DNA of 64,000 nt from Nitrospira sp. MA-1 (GTDB lineage: Bacteria; Nitrospirota; Nitrospiria; Nitrospirales; UBA8639), in NCBI GenBank assembly GCA_032139905.1, contig JAQJDB010000007.1, positions 806,001 to 870,000 on the forward strand, read 5' to 3'. The position numbers were made by a program, and so were the translations under genes. Shown here piece by piece: positions 54,824-63,985 of the stretch. How positions within the stretch are numbered: the stretch's first letter is position 1; every line of letters starts with the position of its first letter. The notes below the pieces were generated by a model. It made no database searches and was not told the DNA's origin. It saw nothing but the letters and a program-made list of their open reading frames with translations.

Positions 54824-56641
54824 ATGCCCTCTCTTTTACCCACACCTACTTTTCCCCCACCCGACACGACCCATCCACAGTTGACGATTCGTGCTATTGC
54901 CACGGGAATGGTCTTAGGAGTACTCCTCACCCCCTGCAATATCTATAGCGGACTGAAGATTGGGTGGACATTTAATATGTCCATCACCGCAGCCTTGCTC
55001 AGTTATGCGTTTTGGAAAATATTCGAAACCACCGCCCAAACTGAGCGCTGGGGTTTGCTCGAAAATAATATCAATCAAACCACGGCCTCTTCGGCTGCAT
55101 CCATTATCTCGTCAGGGCTGGTGGCCCCGATTCCCGCCTTGGCCATGCTGACGGGGGAGCAATTACCGTGGTCTCTCCTCTCTGTATGGGTCTTTTCCGT
55201 CAGTCTGGTTGGCATTGTGGTCGCGGTCGGTCTCCGGCAACAGATGCTTATTCGTGACCGATTGCCGTTTCCCGCCGGTGTTGCCACAGCGGAAACCGTC
55301 AGGGAAATCTATGGAAAAGGGGGGGAAGCCCTGGCTCGCGTGAAAGTTCTCCTCACGGCTGGGGGGATCGCCGGGATCATAAAAATTTTCAACGAAGCTA
55401 TTCTGACCATTCCCAAGATGGCCACGGGCCTGGCCATTCCACTTAAGGGAGCGCTCAACAAGGCGGGGTTATCCACTGTGTCCCTTTCCAATCTTGGGTT
55501 TGTTCTCGATCCCTCGCTCCTGATGGTGGGCTTTGGGGCCATTATCGGGCTTCGCGCCGGACTCTCTCTACTCCTTGGAGCGATCCTCGCCTGGGGCATC
55601 ATTGGTCCTTGGGTCTTAACGCAGGGCTGGATTCCTGCGGAAAGTCTGGCGCCCGACGGCTATTGGTTCGGACCCATGGTGGAATGGTTGCTTTGGCCGG
55701 GGGTTACCTTGATGGTCATGGCCTCACTCACGTCTTTTGCCTGCTCTTGGGGGTCAGGGCTGACGGGCGGCATACTTTCTCGAAAAGCTCCGGCATCACT
55801 TGTAACCCCGAATGATCCCCATGTCATTCCACGTCAATGGTTTGTGATCGGACTGTGTGTCTCTTTGGTGTTTGGGGTGTTGACTCAGATCACGTTATTC
55901 AATATTTCGATTGGTATTGCGATCCTTGCGGTCCTACTCTCTTTTGTCTTGGCCATTGTGGCGGGACGAGTTTCAGGGGAAACCGGGATTACGCCAATCG
56001 GTGCCATGGGGAAAGTCACACAGCTCACGTTTGGTTTCCTCATTCCTGGCAATGTCACGACCAATTTGATGGCAGCCAATGTCACAGGTGGAGCGGCTGG
56101 CCAGTGCGCGGATCTCCTTCATGATTTAAAGACCGGTCTCCTCCTCGGTGCGTCGCCGCGATTTCAAGCCCTGGCGCAAATTTTTGGAGTGTTAACCGGC
56201 TCTCTGGTGGGTAGTGCGGTGTATCTGGTGCTCATTCCTGATCCTCAATCCATGCTGTTAACCATTGAATGGCCGGCTCCTGCTGTTGCCACATGGAAGG
56301 CTGTCGCGGAGGTCTTTCAACTCGGTAGTGAGGCTATTCCTCAGGGAAGTCTGTTGGCCATGGGCATTGCAGGTCTGCTAGGCGTGGGGATGGTTGTTCT
56401 CGACCAGGCTCTCCCACGATTCATCAGCCGATGGATCCCCAGCGCCTCGACGATGGGACTGGCGTTTGTCATACCGGCCTGGAATTCTTTGTCCCTTTTT
56501 CTCGGTGCTCTTCTTGGAACCTTTTTGATGAGGTATGCGAAAACCTGGGCGGAACGATTTTTAATGGCGCTGGCCGCCGGGCTTGTCGCTGGTGAAAGCC
56601 TCGCAGGTGTGGCGAGTGTTCTTGTTAAAATATTGTTTTGA
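54824..56641 (+). CDS. OPT-family oligopeptide transporter
   Basis: The product of about 605 residues has at least a dozen membrane helices and the family motif PCNIYSGLKIGWTFNMS at its start, with GRVSGETGITPIGAMGKVTQL in the middle. OPT carriers move oligopeptides or metal chelates with protons. The start is uncertain: TTG 54797 would add nine residues, and no strong ribosome-binding site is seen for either. It follows the NAGGN trio by 57 bp in the same direction, suggesting it moves NAGGN or related dipeptides. Confidence 0.9.
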   Translation: MPSLLPTPTFPPPDTTHPQLTIRAIATGMVLGVLLTPCNIYSGLKIGWTFNMSITAALLSYAFWKIFETTAQTERWGLLENNINQTTASSAASIISSGLVAPIPALAMLTGEQLPWSLLSVWVFSVSLVGIVVAVGLRQQMLIRDRLPFPAGVATAETVREIYGKGGEALARVKVLLTAGGIAGIIKIFNEAILTIPKMATGLAIPLKGALNKAGLSTVSLSNLGFVLDPSLLMVGFGAIIGLRAGLSLLLGAILAWGIIGPWVLTQGWIPAESLAPDGYWFGPMVEWLLWPGVTLMVMASLTSFACSWGSGLTGGILSRKAPASLVTPNDPHVIPRQWFVIGLCVSLVFGVLTQITLFNISIGIAILAVLLSFVLAIVAGRVSGETGITPIGAMGKVTQLTFGFLIPGNVTTNLMAANVTGGAAGQCADLLHDLKTGLLLGASPRFQALAQIFGVLTGSLVGSAVYLVLIPDPQSMLLTIEWPAPAVATWKAVAEVFQLGSEAIPQGSLLAMGIAGLLGVGMVVLDQALPRFISRWIPSASTMGLAFVIPAWNSLSLFLGALLGTFLMRYAKTWAERFLMALAAGLVAGESLAGVASVLVKILF

Positions 56642-56784
56642 ACTGATTCAAAAAAATGGCCACAGAGGTTTTTGAAGGTCGTTGCCACCTTGCTGTGGTT
56701 TCATAAATTCCAAGCCGGTTTCCCCTTTGGCTCTAAAAACCACTCGTCATATCTGACCATCCTTCGCCGATATCTGACCTGCTT

Positions 56785-56976
56785 CTATTCCTCGGGACAG
56801 GTTCTGTCGAGAATGAAATAGACTGGGCAAAATCCGGTGAACCCGCTTTGCAGCAGTGTGACTCCAAGGATTCCCGGAACTAACAACCACAAAGGATTAA
56901 CGTAGTACCCCAGTGCGACGCCTGCAGTAATGAGCGCACCGGCGATTCCGTCATGGAGTTGGCGTTTTCGCTTCAT
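56785..56976 (-). CDS. DUF2892-family small membrane protein
   Basis: The 63-residue product has two membrane segments (AGALITAGVALGYYVNPLWL and LLVPGILGVTLLQSGFTGFC) and the family ending FCPVYFILDRTC. AGGAGG lies just before ATG 56976, so this start is preferred to the one 33 bp upstream. Related domains are found joined to rhodanese in YgaP. Function unknown. Confidence 0.85.
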   Translation of the reverse strand: MKRKRQLHDGIAGALITAGVALGYYVNPLWLLVPGILGVTLLQSGFTGFCPVYFILDRTCPEE

Positions 56977-57332
56977 CTTCACTCCTCCTGTTTGTTGATG
57001 TTCATTCATTCTCTCCCTGGATTCCTTCTTGCCACACAGGATTTTTCCTGTTTTCCCGTGGCTACCAAACTGCCCATTTTTTGTATGTATGTTTCTTGGA
57101 ATGTAAGAACATAGGAGAGAAGTCTAACTCCAGGTACTTTTTTGAAAAATACGTATTTAAACCTACCTTATTTTGCTTGTTTTTAAATTGATCAATTACT
57201 GGGCAATACATTGAAAATAAAGCATAATTTAATGTTTTACCTCAGTATATCTCCCGTCTTTTCTGCCAGGATCAAGGGGTGCTACTCTTGGGGTGCTCGA
57301 TGAAATTCATTAAACAGAATGGAGATCAAGAC
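56977..57332. other. AT-rich intergenic region
   Basis: No gene. The 57,060-57,260 part is markedly AT-rich and holds the divergent promoters of its neighbours, which I cannot place. GGAG before 57333 is the ribosome-binding site of the next gene. Confidence 0.45.
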
Positions 57333-57890
57333 ATGCCATTCGGCTATTACCACCAGCTTAACGCCAAGGCGAAGCGGATCTATCGGGCAAGCGACAAGGT
57401 CTCGGATTTTCAGTTGCCCAATGTTTCTGTCGTTCGGCCTGTCGTGCGAAAAATATTTGAGGCTTTACAGGCCGAGAGTCATTTGCGGACCCAAAAATGG
57501 ACTCAACGCCTTCTGAATAGATTAACGAGCCAACTTCATATTCGGCCCATTCGGTTTGAATTGTTGGATATCCGACCTTCCAATCCCCGGATGGAACTGT
57601 ATGGTTTGTATTACCCCATGGAAGGACGGCGGATTCCGAGAATCCAAGTATGGATGCGCACGGCCAAACGGCATCAAGTCGTCGCTTTTCGCACGTTTCT
57701 GCGCACCTTGCTTCATGAGCTTTGTCATCATTTGGATTATGATTGTTTAGGCTTGAAAGACTCTTTTCATACCAAGGGCTTTTATGGTCGTGAAGCCAGT
57801 TTAGCCTCTCAAGTCTTATCGTTGGTCGATACTGCCGCTTGGGGAACAGGTCACTCGTCCAAGATGGGAAAAACAAAACGAAAGATCTGA
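57333..57890 (+). CDS. Putative zinc metallopeptidase with HExxH motif
   Basis: The 185-residue product (MPFGYYHQLNAKAKRIYRAS) has a central region (IRFELLDIRPSNPRMELYGL) and the motif HELCHHLDYD (about residues 129-138), which fits the HExxH zinc site, followed by DSFHTKGFYGRE with possible third ligands. It resembles SprT-like proteins in outline, but the family is not certain. ATG 57333 is chosen for the GGAG site. The tail is very basic. Confidence 0.75.
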   Translation: MPFGYYHQLNAKAKRIYRASDKVSDFQLPNVSVVRPVVRKIFEALQAESHLRTQKWTQRLLNRLTSQLHIRPIRFELLDIRPSNPRMELYGLYYPMEGRRIPRIQVWMRTAKRHQVVAFRTFLRTLLHELCHHLDYDCLGLKDSFHTKGFYGREASLASQVLSLVDTAAWGTGHSSKMGKTKRKI

Positions 57891-58131
57891 CGATTTCTGG
57901 TCCCTCTTCAGCCTGTCCCACTTCCCTGTCTTGCCCCCAATCTGGTGCCTGACACGGTCTCCATCTGTTCTTTCCCGCCATTCCGTTGGGTTGGTCCCCC
58001 TCTGACTGTCTATCTCTTTTACGGTTTCGGAGGGTAGAATGCGAAATCGTGCCGATTGCAGGGGGGTGTTGTACATCCCTGTGAATTATAACGAAAAAAT
58101 CTTTTCCGAAAGGAGGGGTAGAGACGAAGCT

Positions 58132-58953
58132 ATGTTGCAGGATATTCAACCCATTCAACCCTTGTCCCATCTGACCGGATCTAGCGAGAAGCTTCATACC
58201 CGTTTGTGCCGAATGGTAGGGCAGGCCGTTGCCGATTTCAACATGATTGAAGGAGGCGATAAGGTCATGGTGTGCCTTTCCGGGGGGAAGGATAGTTATG
58301 CGATGTTGGACGTGTTGATGTCCATGCAGTCTCGTGCACCGGTGTCCTATGAACTGATTGCGGTGAATTTGGATCAGAAACAACCGGGATTTCCTGAAGA
58401 TGTGCTTCCGGATTATCTCACGAGGCTTGGTGTGCCGTTTCATATTGAAGAACGCGATACCTATTCGGTAGTGAAACGGTTGATTCCAGAAGGCGAGACG
58501 ACCTGCTCGCTTTGTTCACGGTTGCGTCGTGGCATCCTGTATGGATTGGCGGAACGGTTGGGGGCGACCAAGATTGCTCTTGGCCATCATCGCAACGATA
58601 TGATGGAGACCTTGTTGTTGAACATGTTATTCAACGGAACCCTCAAAAGCATGCCGCCGAAACTGAAATCTGATGACGGACAACATGTGGTGATCCGCCC
58701 ATTGGCATATGTGAAGGAATCCGAGCTGGCCCGTTATGCGGAAATGAGAAACTTTCCCATTATTCCCTGCGATCTATGCGGTTCACAGGAAAATTTGAAA
58801 CGCAAAGAAGTGAAGGCCCTGCTTCAAGAATGGGATACCCGGTATCCCGGCTCGGGTGACAGTGTGTTTGCGGCCTTGTCCAAGGTCATACCCAGTCATC
58901 TCCTCGATCGTCGATTATTTGATTTCGAGGCTTTTCGCGAGCCCGAACCGTAG
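58132..58953 (+). CDS. ttcA: tRNA 2-thiocytidine biosynthesis protein TtcA
   Basis: The 273-residue protein has the PP-loop [10 protein letters not shown] (about 50-59), the CxxC pair [10 protein letters not shown] (about 125) and the third cysteine in [10 protein letters not shown]. Together these bind the iron-sulfur cluster required to thiolate C32 of certain tRNAs. ATG 58132 is chosen because AGGAGGGG lies upstream; the frame opens earlier at 58039. It lies 241 bp downstream of the HExxH gene. Confidence 0.94.
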   Translation: MLQDIQPIQPLSHLTGSSEKLHTRLCRMVGQAVADFNMIEGGDKVMVCLSGGKDSYAMLDVLMSMQSRAPVSYELIAVNLDQKQPGFPEDVLPDYLTRLGVPFHIEERDTYSVVKRLIPEGETTCSLCSRLRRGILYGLAERLGATKIALGHHRNDMMETLLLNMLFNGTLKSMPPKLKSDDGQHVVIRPLAYVKESELARYAEMRNFPIIPCDLCGSQENLKRKEVKALLQEWDTRYPGSGDSVFAALSKVIPSHLLDRRLFDFEAFREPEP

Positions 58954-59009
58954 ATGGGCCTGACGGTGGTTCCCGTGCGAATGATGACCGACCTGCCAGT
59001 TCCTGTTCC

Positions 59010-59543
59010 ATGGTGTGTCTTTCCTCGCTTCTCCTGGGTGTGCGGTTTTTGCCGGGCATCATTATGGTCTATCTCCAGGCTTTTTTGTTAATTATGGCGG
59101 CCAATGCCGCCCCGATTTTCGGTCGGCTGCTTATGAAAGGGCGTTGGATTGCTCCTCTTGATGGGGGAGCGACCTTCTTCGATGGGCAGCCGTTGTTGGG
59201 ACCCTCGAAAACCTATCGAGGTGTGGCTTTCTCGTTGGTGGGTACGGTTCTGGCGGCGGATGTGCTGGCTATGCCATGGGAGATAGGCCTCCTGACGGGG
59301 GGGTTAGCGATGACCGGCGATTGCTTCTCCAGCTTTATCAAGCGACGATTGGGCTATGTCTCAGGCGGGATGGCCTTGGGCTTAGACCAAATTCCGGAGA
59401 GCCTATTTCCCCTGTTAGGGCTATGGGGACCCCTATCGTTATCGCCTATTGGCATAATGGCCACTGCAGGTGCGTTTATGGTGTTCGAATTGTTTATTTC
59501 TCCGATTTTATACAGATTCCGGATTCGTAAAAATCCGCATTAA
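59010..59543 (+). CDS. CDP-archaeol synthase-like (CarS/DUF46) membrane protein
   Basis: The 177-residue inner-membrane protein has four to five hydrophobic segments and the signature PLLGPSKTYRGV, followed by AMTGDCFSSFIKRRLGY, which is the CarS/CdsA-like active region. Archaeal members activate archaeol with CTP; bacterial homologues of this size exist and their lipid substrate is unknown. The start may be ATG 59064 (MVYLQAFLLIMAANAAP), since the first 18 residues are not well supported by a ribosome-binding site. Confidence 0.82.
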   Translation: MVCLSSLLLGVRFLPGIIMVYLQAFLLIMAANAAPIFGRLLMKGRWIAPLDGGATFFDGQPLLGPSKTYRGVAFSLVGTVLAADVLAMPWEIGLLTGGLAMTGDCFSSFIKRRLGYVSGGMALGLDQIPESLFPLLGLWGPLSLSPIGIMATAGAFMVFELFISPILYRFRIRKNPH

Positions 59544-59565
59544 ATTTGTGTTCCCGTTGCAGAGT

Positions 59566-59883
59566 TTATTCCTTGGAGAGATTTTTGGTCTTGGGGAGGG
59601 TAATCCCCAATTGGTCAATTTTCCGGGTAAACCCGGCCGGCGTGTTGAGGGTATGGATTAAGCGCCCATCCGGCTGTTCGTAGGTAATAAGGCCACCATC
59701 TTGTAGCGGCCAGACGAGTACTCGATCTTTGGTCTGGTGGCTGGAAAAGGCTTGAGGGGAACATGGCATGCCGAGTAGCATTTCGAAGGATACGGGAGGC
59801 TCCAACCTGGGGAGAACAAGCCGCCCCGGACAATTTCGAATGGGCCGCCAGGGCCAACGGGTTCGTAATTCCTCAAAGGTCAT
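59566..59883 (-). CDS. Conserved-looking hypothetical protein
   Basis: The 105-residue protein (MTFEELRTRWPWRPIRNCPG) is soluble and has no recognisable motif apart from the regular segment GGLITYEQPDGRLIHTLNTP. It is encoded on the minus strand between two plus-strand genes. The frame has good codon use and the N-terminus MTFEELRTRWPWRPI is of a type seen in small conserved proteins, so I keep it. Confidence 0.6.
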   Translation of the reverse strand: MTFEELRTRWPWRPIRNCPGRLVLPRLEPPVSFEMLLGMPCSPQAFSSHQTKDRVLVWPLQDGGLITYEQPDGRLIHTLNTPAGFTRKIDQLGITLPKTKNLSKE

Positions 59884-60017
59884 CGGACAGCCTCCTCGAA
59901 GTTCTCACACCAGCCCATCATAACTCCTGCTCGGGCCTTTTGGGAGAGAATACGGTTAGAATGTTTTCGCTCTGGATTTTGCCAACAACTCCAACACGGT
60001 GAAATGGTGGAGTCCTG

Positions 60018-60458
60018 ATGAATGTGGATCCCTCATCGGAAGAAGAATCTTCGACCAATTCCCGGGCCCCCCTTATGTCGATCGGTTTGGCGGTTTTTGC
60101 TGTCCTCATGGTACCGGTAATTCTTTTCTCTATGGGGCCGGATGGGCCTGCCAAAGTCGGGGACGTGGTTTTTGTCACGGATCGTCATCGTGTACGGGTG
60201 ATGACTTCCGATGGTGATGCGATTGGACCAAATCCCGAGACGTGTGTCCTCGAGCCCCGCGTGCAGTTAGTGGTCCAGAAAATGGGCATACCCTCAGGAG
60301 GCTCGATGATTGCGGAACCGGTTGTCACGGAAAAGGTCGGACGACCTTTTTGCTTTCCGGGAAGGCCAATTGTCGTGTATGCCCATCAGGTGACCTTACG
60401 GCCAGATCTGTGGGGTGGCCTCCGAGACTCACTTTCGCATTTCTTCTCTGGTCGCTGA
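60018..60458 (+). CDS. Membrane-anchored hypothetical protein
   Basis: The 146-residue product has an N-terminal polar segment, one membrane helix (about 21-40, SIGLAVFAVLMVPVILFSMG) and a beta-rich C-terminal domain (VGDVVFVTDRHRVRVM, EPRVQLVVQKMGI). No family is recognised. It stands alone between the minus-strand hypothetical gene and msrA. Confidence 0.6.
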   Translation: MNVDPSSEEESSTNSRAPLMSIGLAVFAVLMVPVILFSMGPDGPAKVGDVVFVTDRHRVRVMTSDGDAIGPNPETCVLEPRVQLVVQKMGIPSGGSMIAEPVVTEKVGRPFCFPGRPIVVYAHQVTLRPDLWGGLRDSLSHFFSGR

Positions 60459-60493
60459 GCAGGACGCCCACACCGTCGTTTCTCTCCAGGCGC

Positions 60494-61060
60494 TCACGAG
60501 GGTTTGAGCTTATCTGAAAAGCGTTGCCGGAACTTCGCCACTTTGGGATTAATGAGATAGGCGCAGTAAGGTTGTGACGGGTTCTGCACAAAATATTCCT
60601 GGTGGTAGGCTTCGGCCATGTAAAAGGATGACGCGGGTTCCACCTGGGTTACAATGGGATCGTCGAACAACCTGGCTTCCGTCAGCGTGCGAATGACCTC
60701 GTGTGCGGTCGCCTCTTGTGCTGAGGAATGGGTGAAAATGGCGGAGCGATATTGAGTGCCCGCATCATTCCCTTGTCGGTTGAGGGTGGTGGGGTCATGG
60801 ATGCCAAAAAAGATTTCCAGGAGTTCTCGATAGGTGATGATGCCGGGATTAAAGGTAACTTGTATCACCTCGGCATGTCCCGTGTTTCCGCCGCAGACGG
60901 CTTCATAAGTTGGATTGGGGCGACTACCGCCCATATAGCCGGATTCAACGGACTCGACACCCTTCACTTGATCGAATACGGCTTCGAGGCACCAGAAGCA
61001 GCCGCCACCCAATGTGGCGAGTTCTTTTCCTGTTGATGAGGCTATGGCCGAGTCAGACAT
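60494..61060 (-). CDS. msrA: Peptide-methionine (S)-S-oxide reductase MsrA
   Basis: The 188-residue enzyme has the catalytic GGGCFWCLEAVFDQVKGV (Cys in GCFW, about residue 21), the conserved GYMGG, and FFGIHDPTTLNRQGNDAGTQ. It reduces methionine sulfoxide in oxidised proteins. AAGGAG precedes the start. No msrB is seen next to it. The C-terminus carries no obvious resolving cysteine beyond PYCAYL. Confidence 0.95.
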   Translation of the reverse strand: MSDSAIASSTGKELATLGGGCFWCLEAVFDQVKGVESVESGYMGGSRPNPTYEAVCGGNTGHAEVIQVTFNPGIITYRELLEIFFGIHDPTTLNRQGNDAGTQYRSAIFTHSSAQEATAHEVIRTLTEARLFDDPIVTQVEPASSFYMAEAYHQEYFVQNPSQPYCAYLINPKVAKFRQRFSDKLKPS

Positions 61061-61272
61061 GCGTTACTCCTTGCTCATGAAAAAGGCTAAAGTTGTGCGA
61101 TTGAAGTGGATGGTTTCAGGTTTATATCACGACCTGGTTTCTTGGGCCACTGCTGGTTGGACTGGTGAATAGGCAAGAGTGAAATTCTTCGCTTTACTTT
61201 TTGTTCGGCCCCTTTATAGGCTTGGACGATTTTCTTTTAGTCTGTTAAGTGGTGAGGAGAGGAGCAAGTCAT

Positions 61273-62169
61273 ATGCGGGTTGTGTGGGCCACGGACATCC
61301 ACTTGAATTTTCTGGGTATCGAGGGACGGGACGCATTTTTTTCATCCATTCGTGCTCAACAGCCGGACGTCGTGTTTGTGACGGGAGACATTGCTGAGGC
61401 TCCATCGTTGACCCATCTGATACATGAAATGCGTCGAGCCATTCACGTGCCGATGTATTTCGTCCTGGGGAATCATGATTTTTACTATGGTTCGATTTCC
61501 CAAATTCGAAATGATTTGAAATGCTGGTGTCAGAGCCAGCCAGGACTCACCTATCTTTCGACATCGGAGTTGGTCGAATTGACTCCGACAACGGCGTTGG
61601 TCGGGCATGACGGATGGGGAGACGGGCGCTATGGAAACTATCATCTGTCCCCGGTCAGACTCAGTGATCAGGAGTTGATCTCGGATTTTCAGGATTTAGA
61701 TCGGGAGGGGGTATTACGCAAACTCCATGCGTTGGGCGATGAGGCGGCTTGCTATTTGCGGGATCGATTGGATGAGGCCTTGTCATCATATCAGCGCGTC
61801 ATTTGCCTGACGCATGTCCCACCATTTAAAGAAGCCTGCTGGTATCAGGGAAAAAAGGGGAACGATGATTGGCTACCATATTTTGCCTGTCAGGCAGTTG
61901 GCGAGGTGTTGCTGAATGTGTCGCGAGACCGGCCGGATTGTCAAATCACTGTCTTGTGCGGCCACACTCATCATGCGGGGACCGTTCACCTGCGGCCAAA
62001 GCTGCGGGTTCTTACGGGATCTGCCGAATATGGTGCTCCGTGTATTCAAGAGAGCTTCGACCTTGAGAAATTGTTTCCCCAATCAATGTTGGTAGGAGGC
62101 GGTGAGGGTGAAGGAGGCCAATCGATAGAACCTGATGCCGCCGGAAGGCCATCAGGTCCCATTAAATAA
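61273..62169 (+). CDS. Calcineurin-like metallophosphoesterase
   Basis: The 298-residue product has the five metallophosphoesterase blocks: TDIHLNF, VTGDIAEA, LGNHDFYYG, a His-bearing LTHVPPF and CGHTHHAG. ATG 61273 is preferred over an upstream in-frame start because GGAGAGGAGC lies before it. The protein has no signal peptide. Substrate unknown. The gene converges on the DCC gene and overlaps its end by eight bases. Confidence 0.92.
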   Translation: MRVVWATDIHLNFLGIEGRDAFFSSIRAQQPDVVFVTGDIAEAPSLTHLIHEMRRAIHVPMYFVLGNHDFYYGSISQIRNDLKCWCQSQPGLTYLSTSELVELTPTTALVGHDGWGDGRYGNYHLSPVRLSDQELISDFQDLDREGVLRKLHALGDEAACYLRDRLDEALSSYQRVICLTHVPPFKEACWYQGKKGNDDWLPYFACQAVGEVLLNVSRDRPDCQITVLCGHTHHAGTVHLRPKLRVLTGSAEYGAPCIQESFDLEKLFPQSMLVGGGEGEGGQSIEPDAAGRPSGPIK

Positions 62170-62650
62170 ATCTGGTCCGTTCGTTTGGAGTAGGTACGCG
62201 GCACGAGTTGGATCTTCCCATCCATTGATAGCGGTGCCGGGCGATGAAACTGTATACCATATCGCGAAGTGGCCGGGGGATGATGATGAAGCCATACAGC
62301 CAAGGCCAAGCCCCAGGTAGGCAGCGAAGAATTTTGAGAGCTGCAGTGGATTTTGTGAAGACCTTCCCGTGTTCCAGCAGTAAAAAGGTTTCATAATCCT
62401 CGGTCGAAAGATGAAGGTAAGTGAGAATGTCCTGCGCCGGTTGGGATTGAAGCGTTCCGAATTTAAATAATCCTCGGGAATCCCGCTCGAGGACAAAATT
62501 GACAAACGCATTGCAAAAATTACACACCCCATCAAAGACAATCACTTTCTCGTGCTTGCCCCAGTCATGTGATGGTAAGGAAGATCCCTGTTTCACGTAA
62601 CATGCCCTTTTTCTCTGATCGATCTTTTGTCTGTATTGGTCGTTCGGCAA
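62162..62650 (-). CDS. DCC-family thiol-disulfide oxidoreductase-like protein
   Basis: The 162-residue protein has the family's eponymous motif FDGVCNFCNAFVNF (about residues 39-52) with the redox CxxC, then LLLEHGKVFTKSTAALKILRCL and IPRPLRDMVYSFIARHRY. The start at TTG 62650 is weak; GTG 62596 is an alternative that keeps the whole domain. It lies near the HTTM protein gene in the same direction. DCC and HTTM genes often occur together, so a shared role in membrane-linked thiol chemistry is plausible. Confidence 0.85.
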   Translation of the reverse strand: MPNDQYRQKIDQRKRACYVKQGSSLPSHDWGKHEKVIVFDGVCNFCNAFVNFVLERDSRGLFKFGTLQSQPAQDILTYLHLSTEDYETFLLLEHGKVFTKSTAALKILRCLPGAWPWLYGFIIIPRPLRDMVYSFIARHRYQWMGRSNSCRVPTPNERTRFI

Positions 62651-62712
62651 TCAATAACTTCCCTTCCATTATAATACATGAGAGCCATACGGGTTTTCTA
62701 AGGCGGTAGCGC

Positions 62713-63672
62713 CTAACCAGCCATGGAAGGTCGACGTTTGAAAAGTCGCCACGCATGGATTTGGAGCCATTGATGGATAGGAACAAGATCGAAAAAAATG
62801 AGATAGACAAACGGGATTAACAAAAAATTGACATCCATAAGGATAAAGGAGGAAATGTGGAAAATAATGACGCCGGACAGAAAGAAGGCCCGCAGCTTGA
62901 CTGATTTGATGAAGAGGATCAATGGGAACCCGAGTTCGAACGCGAGCACCAGATGGGAGAAAATTTGAATCAGATCCGGGCGTTGGGCCAGCTCGAAGCT
63001 TAAGCTATTTTTGACAAGTTCCCCTTCGCCTGTCATGCCCCATCGGACAGAGCGTTTGATCAGCACCTCCTGGATTCGGCCTTCGCCGGAAAACCATTCC
63101 CATCCGCTGACCCGCACTTTGGCAATGACACTCCAAAAATAAAACAGAGCGACATAGAGTTGCATCATTTTAATGGGCCAACTGGCCTCCCATTCCTGGA
63201 GAGGAGGGTGTGTGCCATGGAGTGAGTCACGAGAATGGACTTCTCCGCACCTGGAAAGCAGAAATAGAAAAAGCATTTGCATCGGAATGATATAACGATG
63301 ATGAACGTCGCCGCTAAAGCTGTCTCTCACCCCCTTTAAGTAAAAAATACAGAGGATAACGATTAAAATTGATGTCCGGGTCCATTTCCCCATGATCATA
63401 CTGACCGTGGCGCTCATGAGGAGTGCATAGACGATAAATGACAGGGCAGGGATATGGTATTGAATCCCAAGCAGATGAAAATACCAAATGGGGTCCAGGA
63501 AATAATTTCTGGAGCCGATGGGGTTGAGAGTCAGGACCGTGGCGAATTGATAGGTGTGGAAAAACAGTAAACCGCACCCAATATACATCCGCAACAGACC
63601 AAGGCTTTCTCCAGAAAATCCTCTAAAGAAAAATTGATTCCAGCCACGGCTGATGAGGTTACAGAATGCCAT
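62713..63672 (-). CDS. HTTM-domain membrane protein (gamma-carboxylase-like)
   Basis: The 319-residue protein begins MAFCNLISRGWNQFFFRG and has several membrane helices (LRMYIGCGLLFFHTYQF, ALSFIVYALLMSATVSMIMG, LVLAFELGFPLILFI, FLSGVIIFHISSFIL), as in the HTTM/vitamin-K-dependent gamma-carboxylase-like group. The active role of bacterial members is unknown. AAGGTGGGAAC before ATG 63672 sets the start. It overlaps the end of the upstream gene by 14 bases. Confidence 0.88.
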   Translation of the reverse strand: MAFCNLISRGWNQFFFRGFSGESLGLLRMYIGCGLLFFHTYQFATVLTLNPIGSRNYFLDPIWYFHLLGIQYHIPALSFIVYALLMSATVSMIMGKWTRTSILIVILCIFYLKGVRDSFSGDVHHRYIIPMQMLFLFLLSRCGEVHSRDSLHGTHPPLQEWEASWPIKMMQLYVALFYFWSVIAKVRVSGWEWFSGEGRIQEVLIKRSVRWGMTGEGELVKNSLSFELAQRPDLIQIFSHLVLAFELGFPLILFIKSVKLRAFFLSGVIIFHISSFILMDVNFLLIPFVYLIFFDLVPIHQWLQIHAWRLFKRRPSMAG

Positions 63673-63985
63673 GTTCCCACCTTGGCAGCCATTCGTCATG
63701 CCATTCGATCAAGGCTTCTCGCGTGTCAATTTGAACGGTGGTAAGGTCTTGCCGTAGTAAATCTTTCTTCCGGTACACACGCTTTTGATGGTCGGCCTCT
63801 ATTCGAATGATAAATTTAGGGTCGGACGGTTCATGTCCTAATGTTTTGTTGAGAGTCCAAAACATTCGCCATTCCCAATCAACTTCAAACCGGGGCTCAT
63901 CTTCCTCTAACCCGCGGACCCATTGGTTAATCGTCCCCAATTCAATATTTCCCTGTTTATGTTTGGGGGGGGCGGTGCCAAACAT
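63659..63985 (-). CDS. Hypothetical protein, possibly 5'-truncated by the window
   Basis: The product shown (108 residues from ATG 63985) is soluble, with the segment EWRMFWTLNKTLGHEPSDPK. The frame stays open to the window edge, so the true start may be outside. It overlaps the HTTM gene, so it is the first visible gene of an operon with HTTM and perhaps DCC. No family recognised. Confidence 0.6.
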   Translation of the reverse strand: MFGTAPPKHKQGNIELGTINQWVRGLEEDEPRFEVDWEWRMFWTLNKTLGHEPSDPKFIIRIEADHQKRVYRKKDLLRQDLTTVQIDTREALIEWHDEWLPRWEHGIL

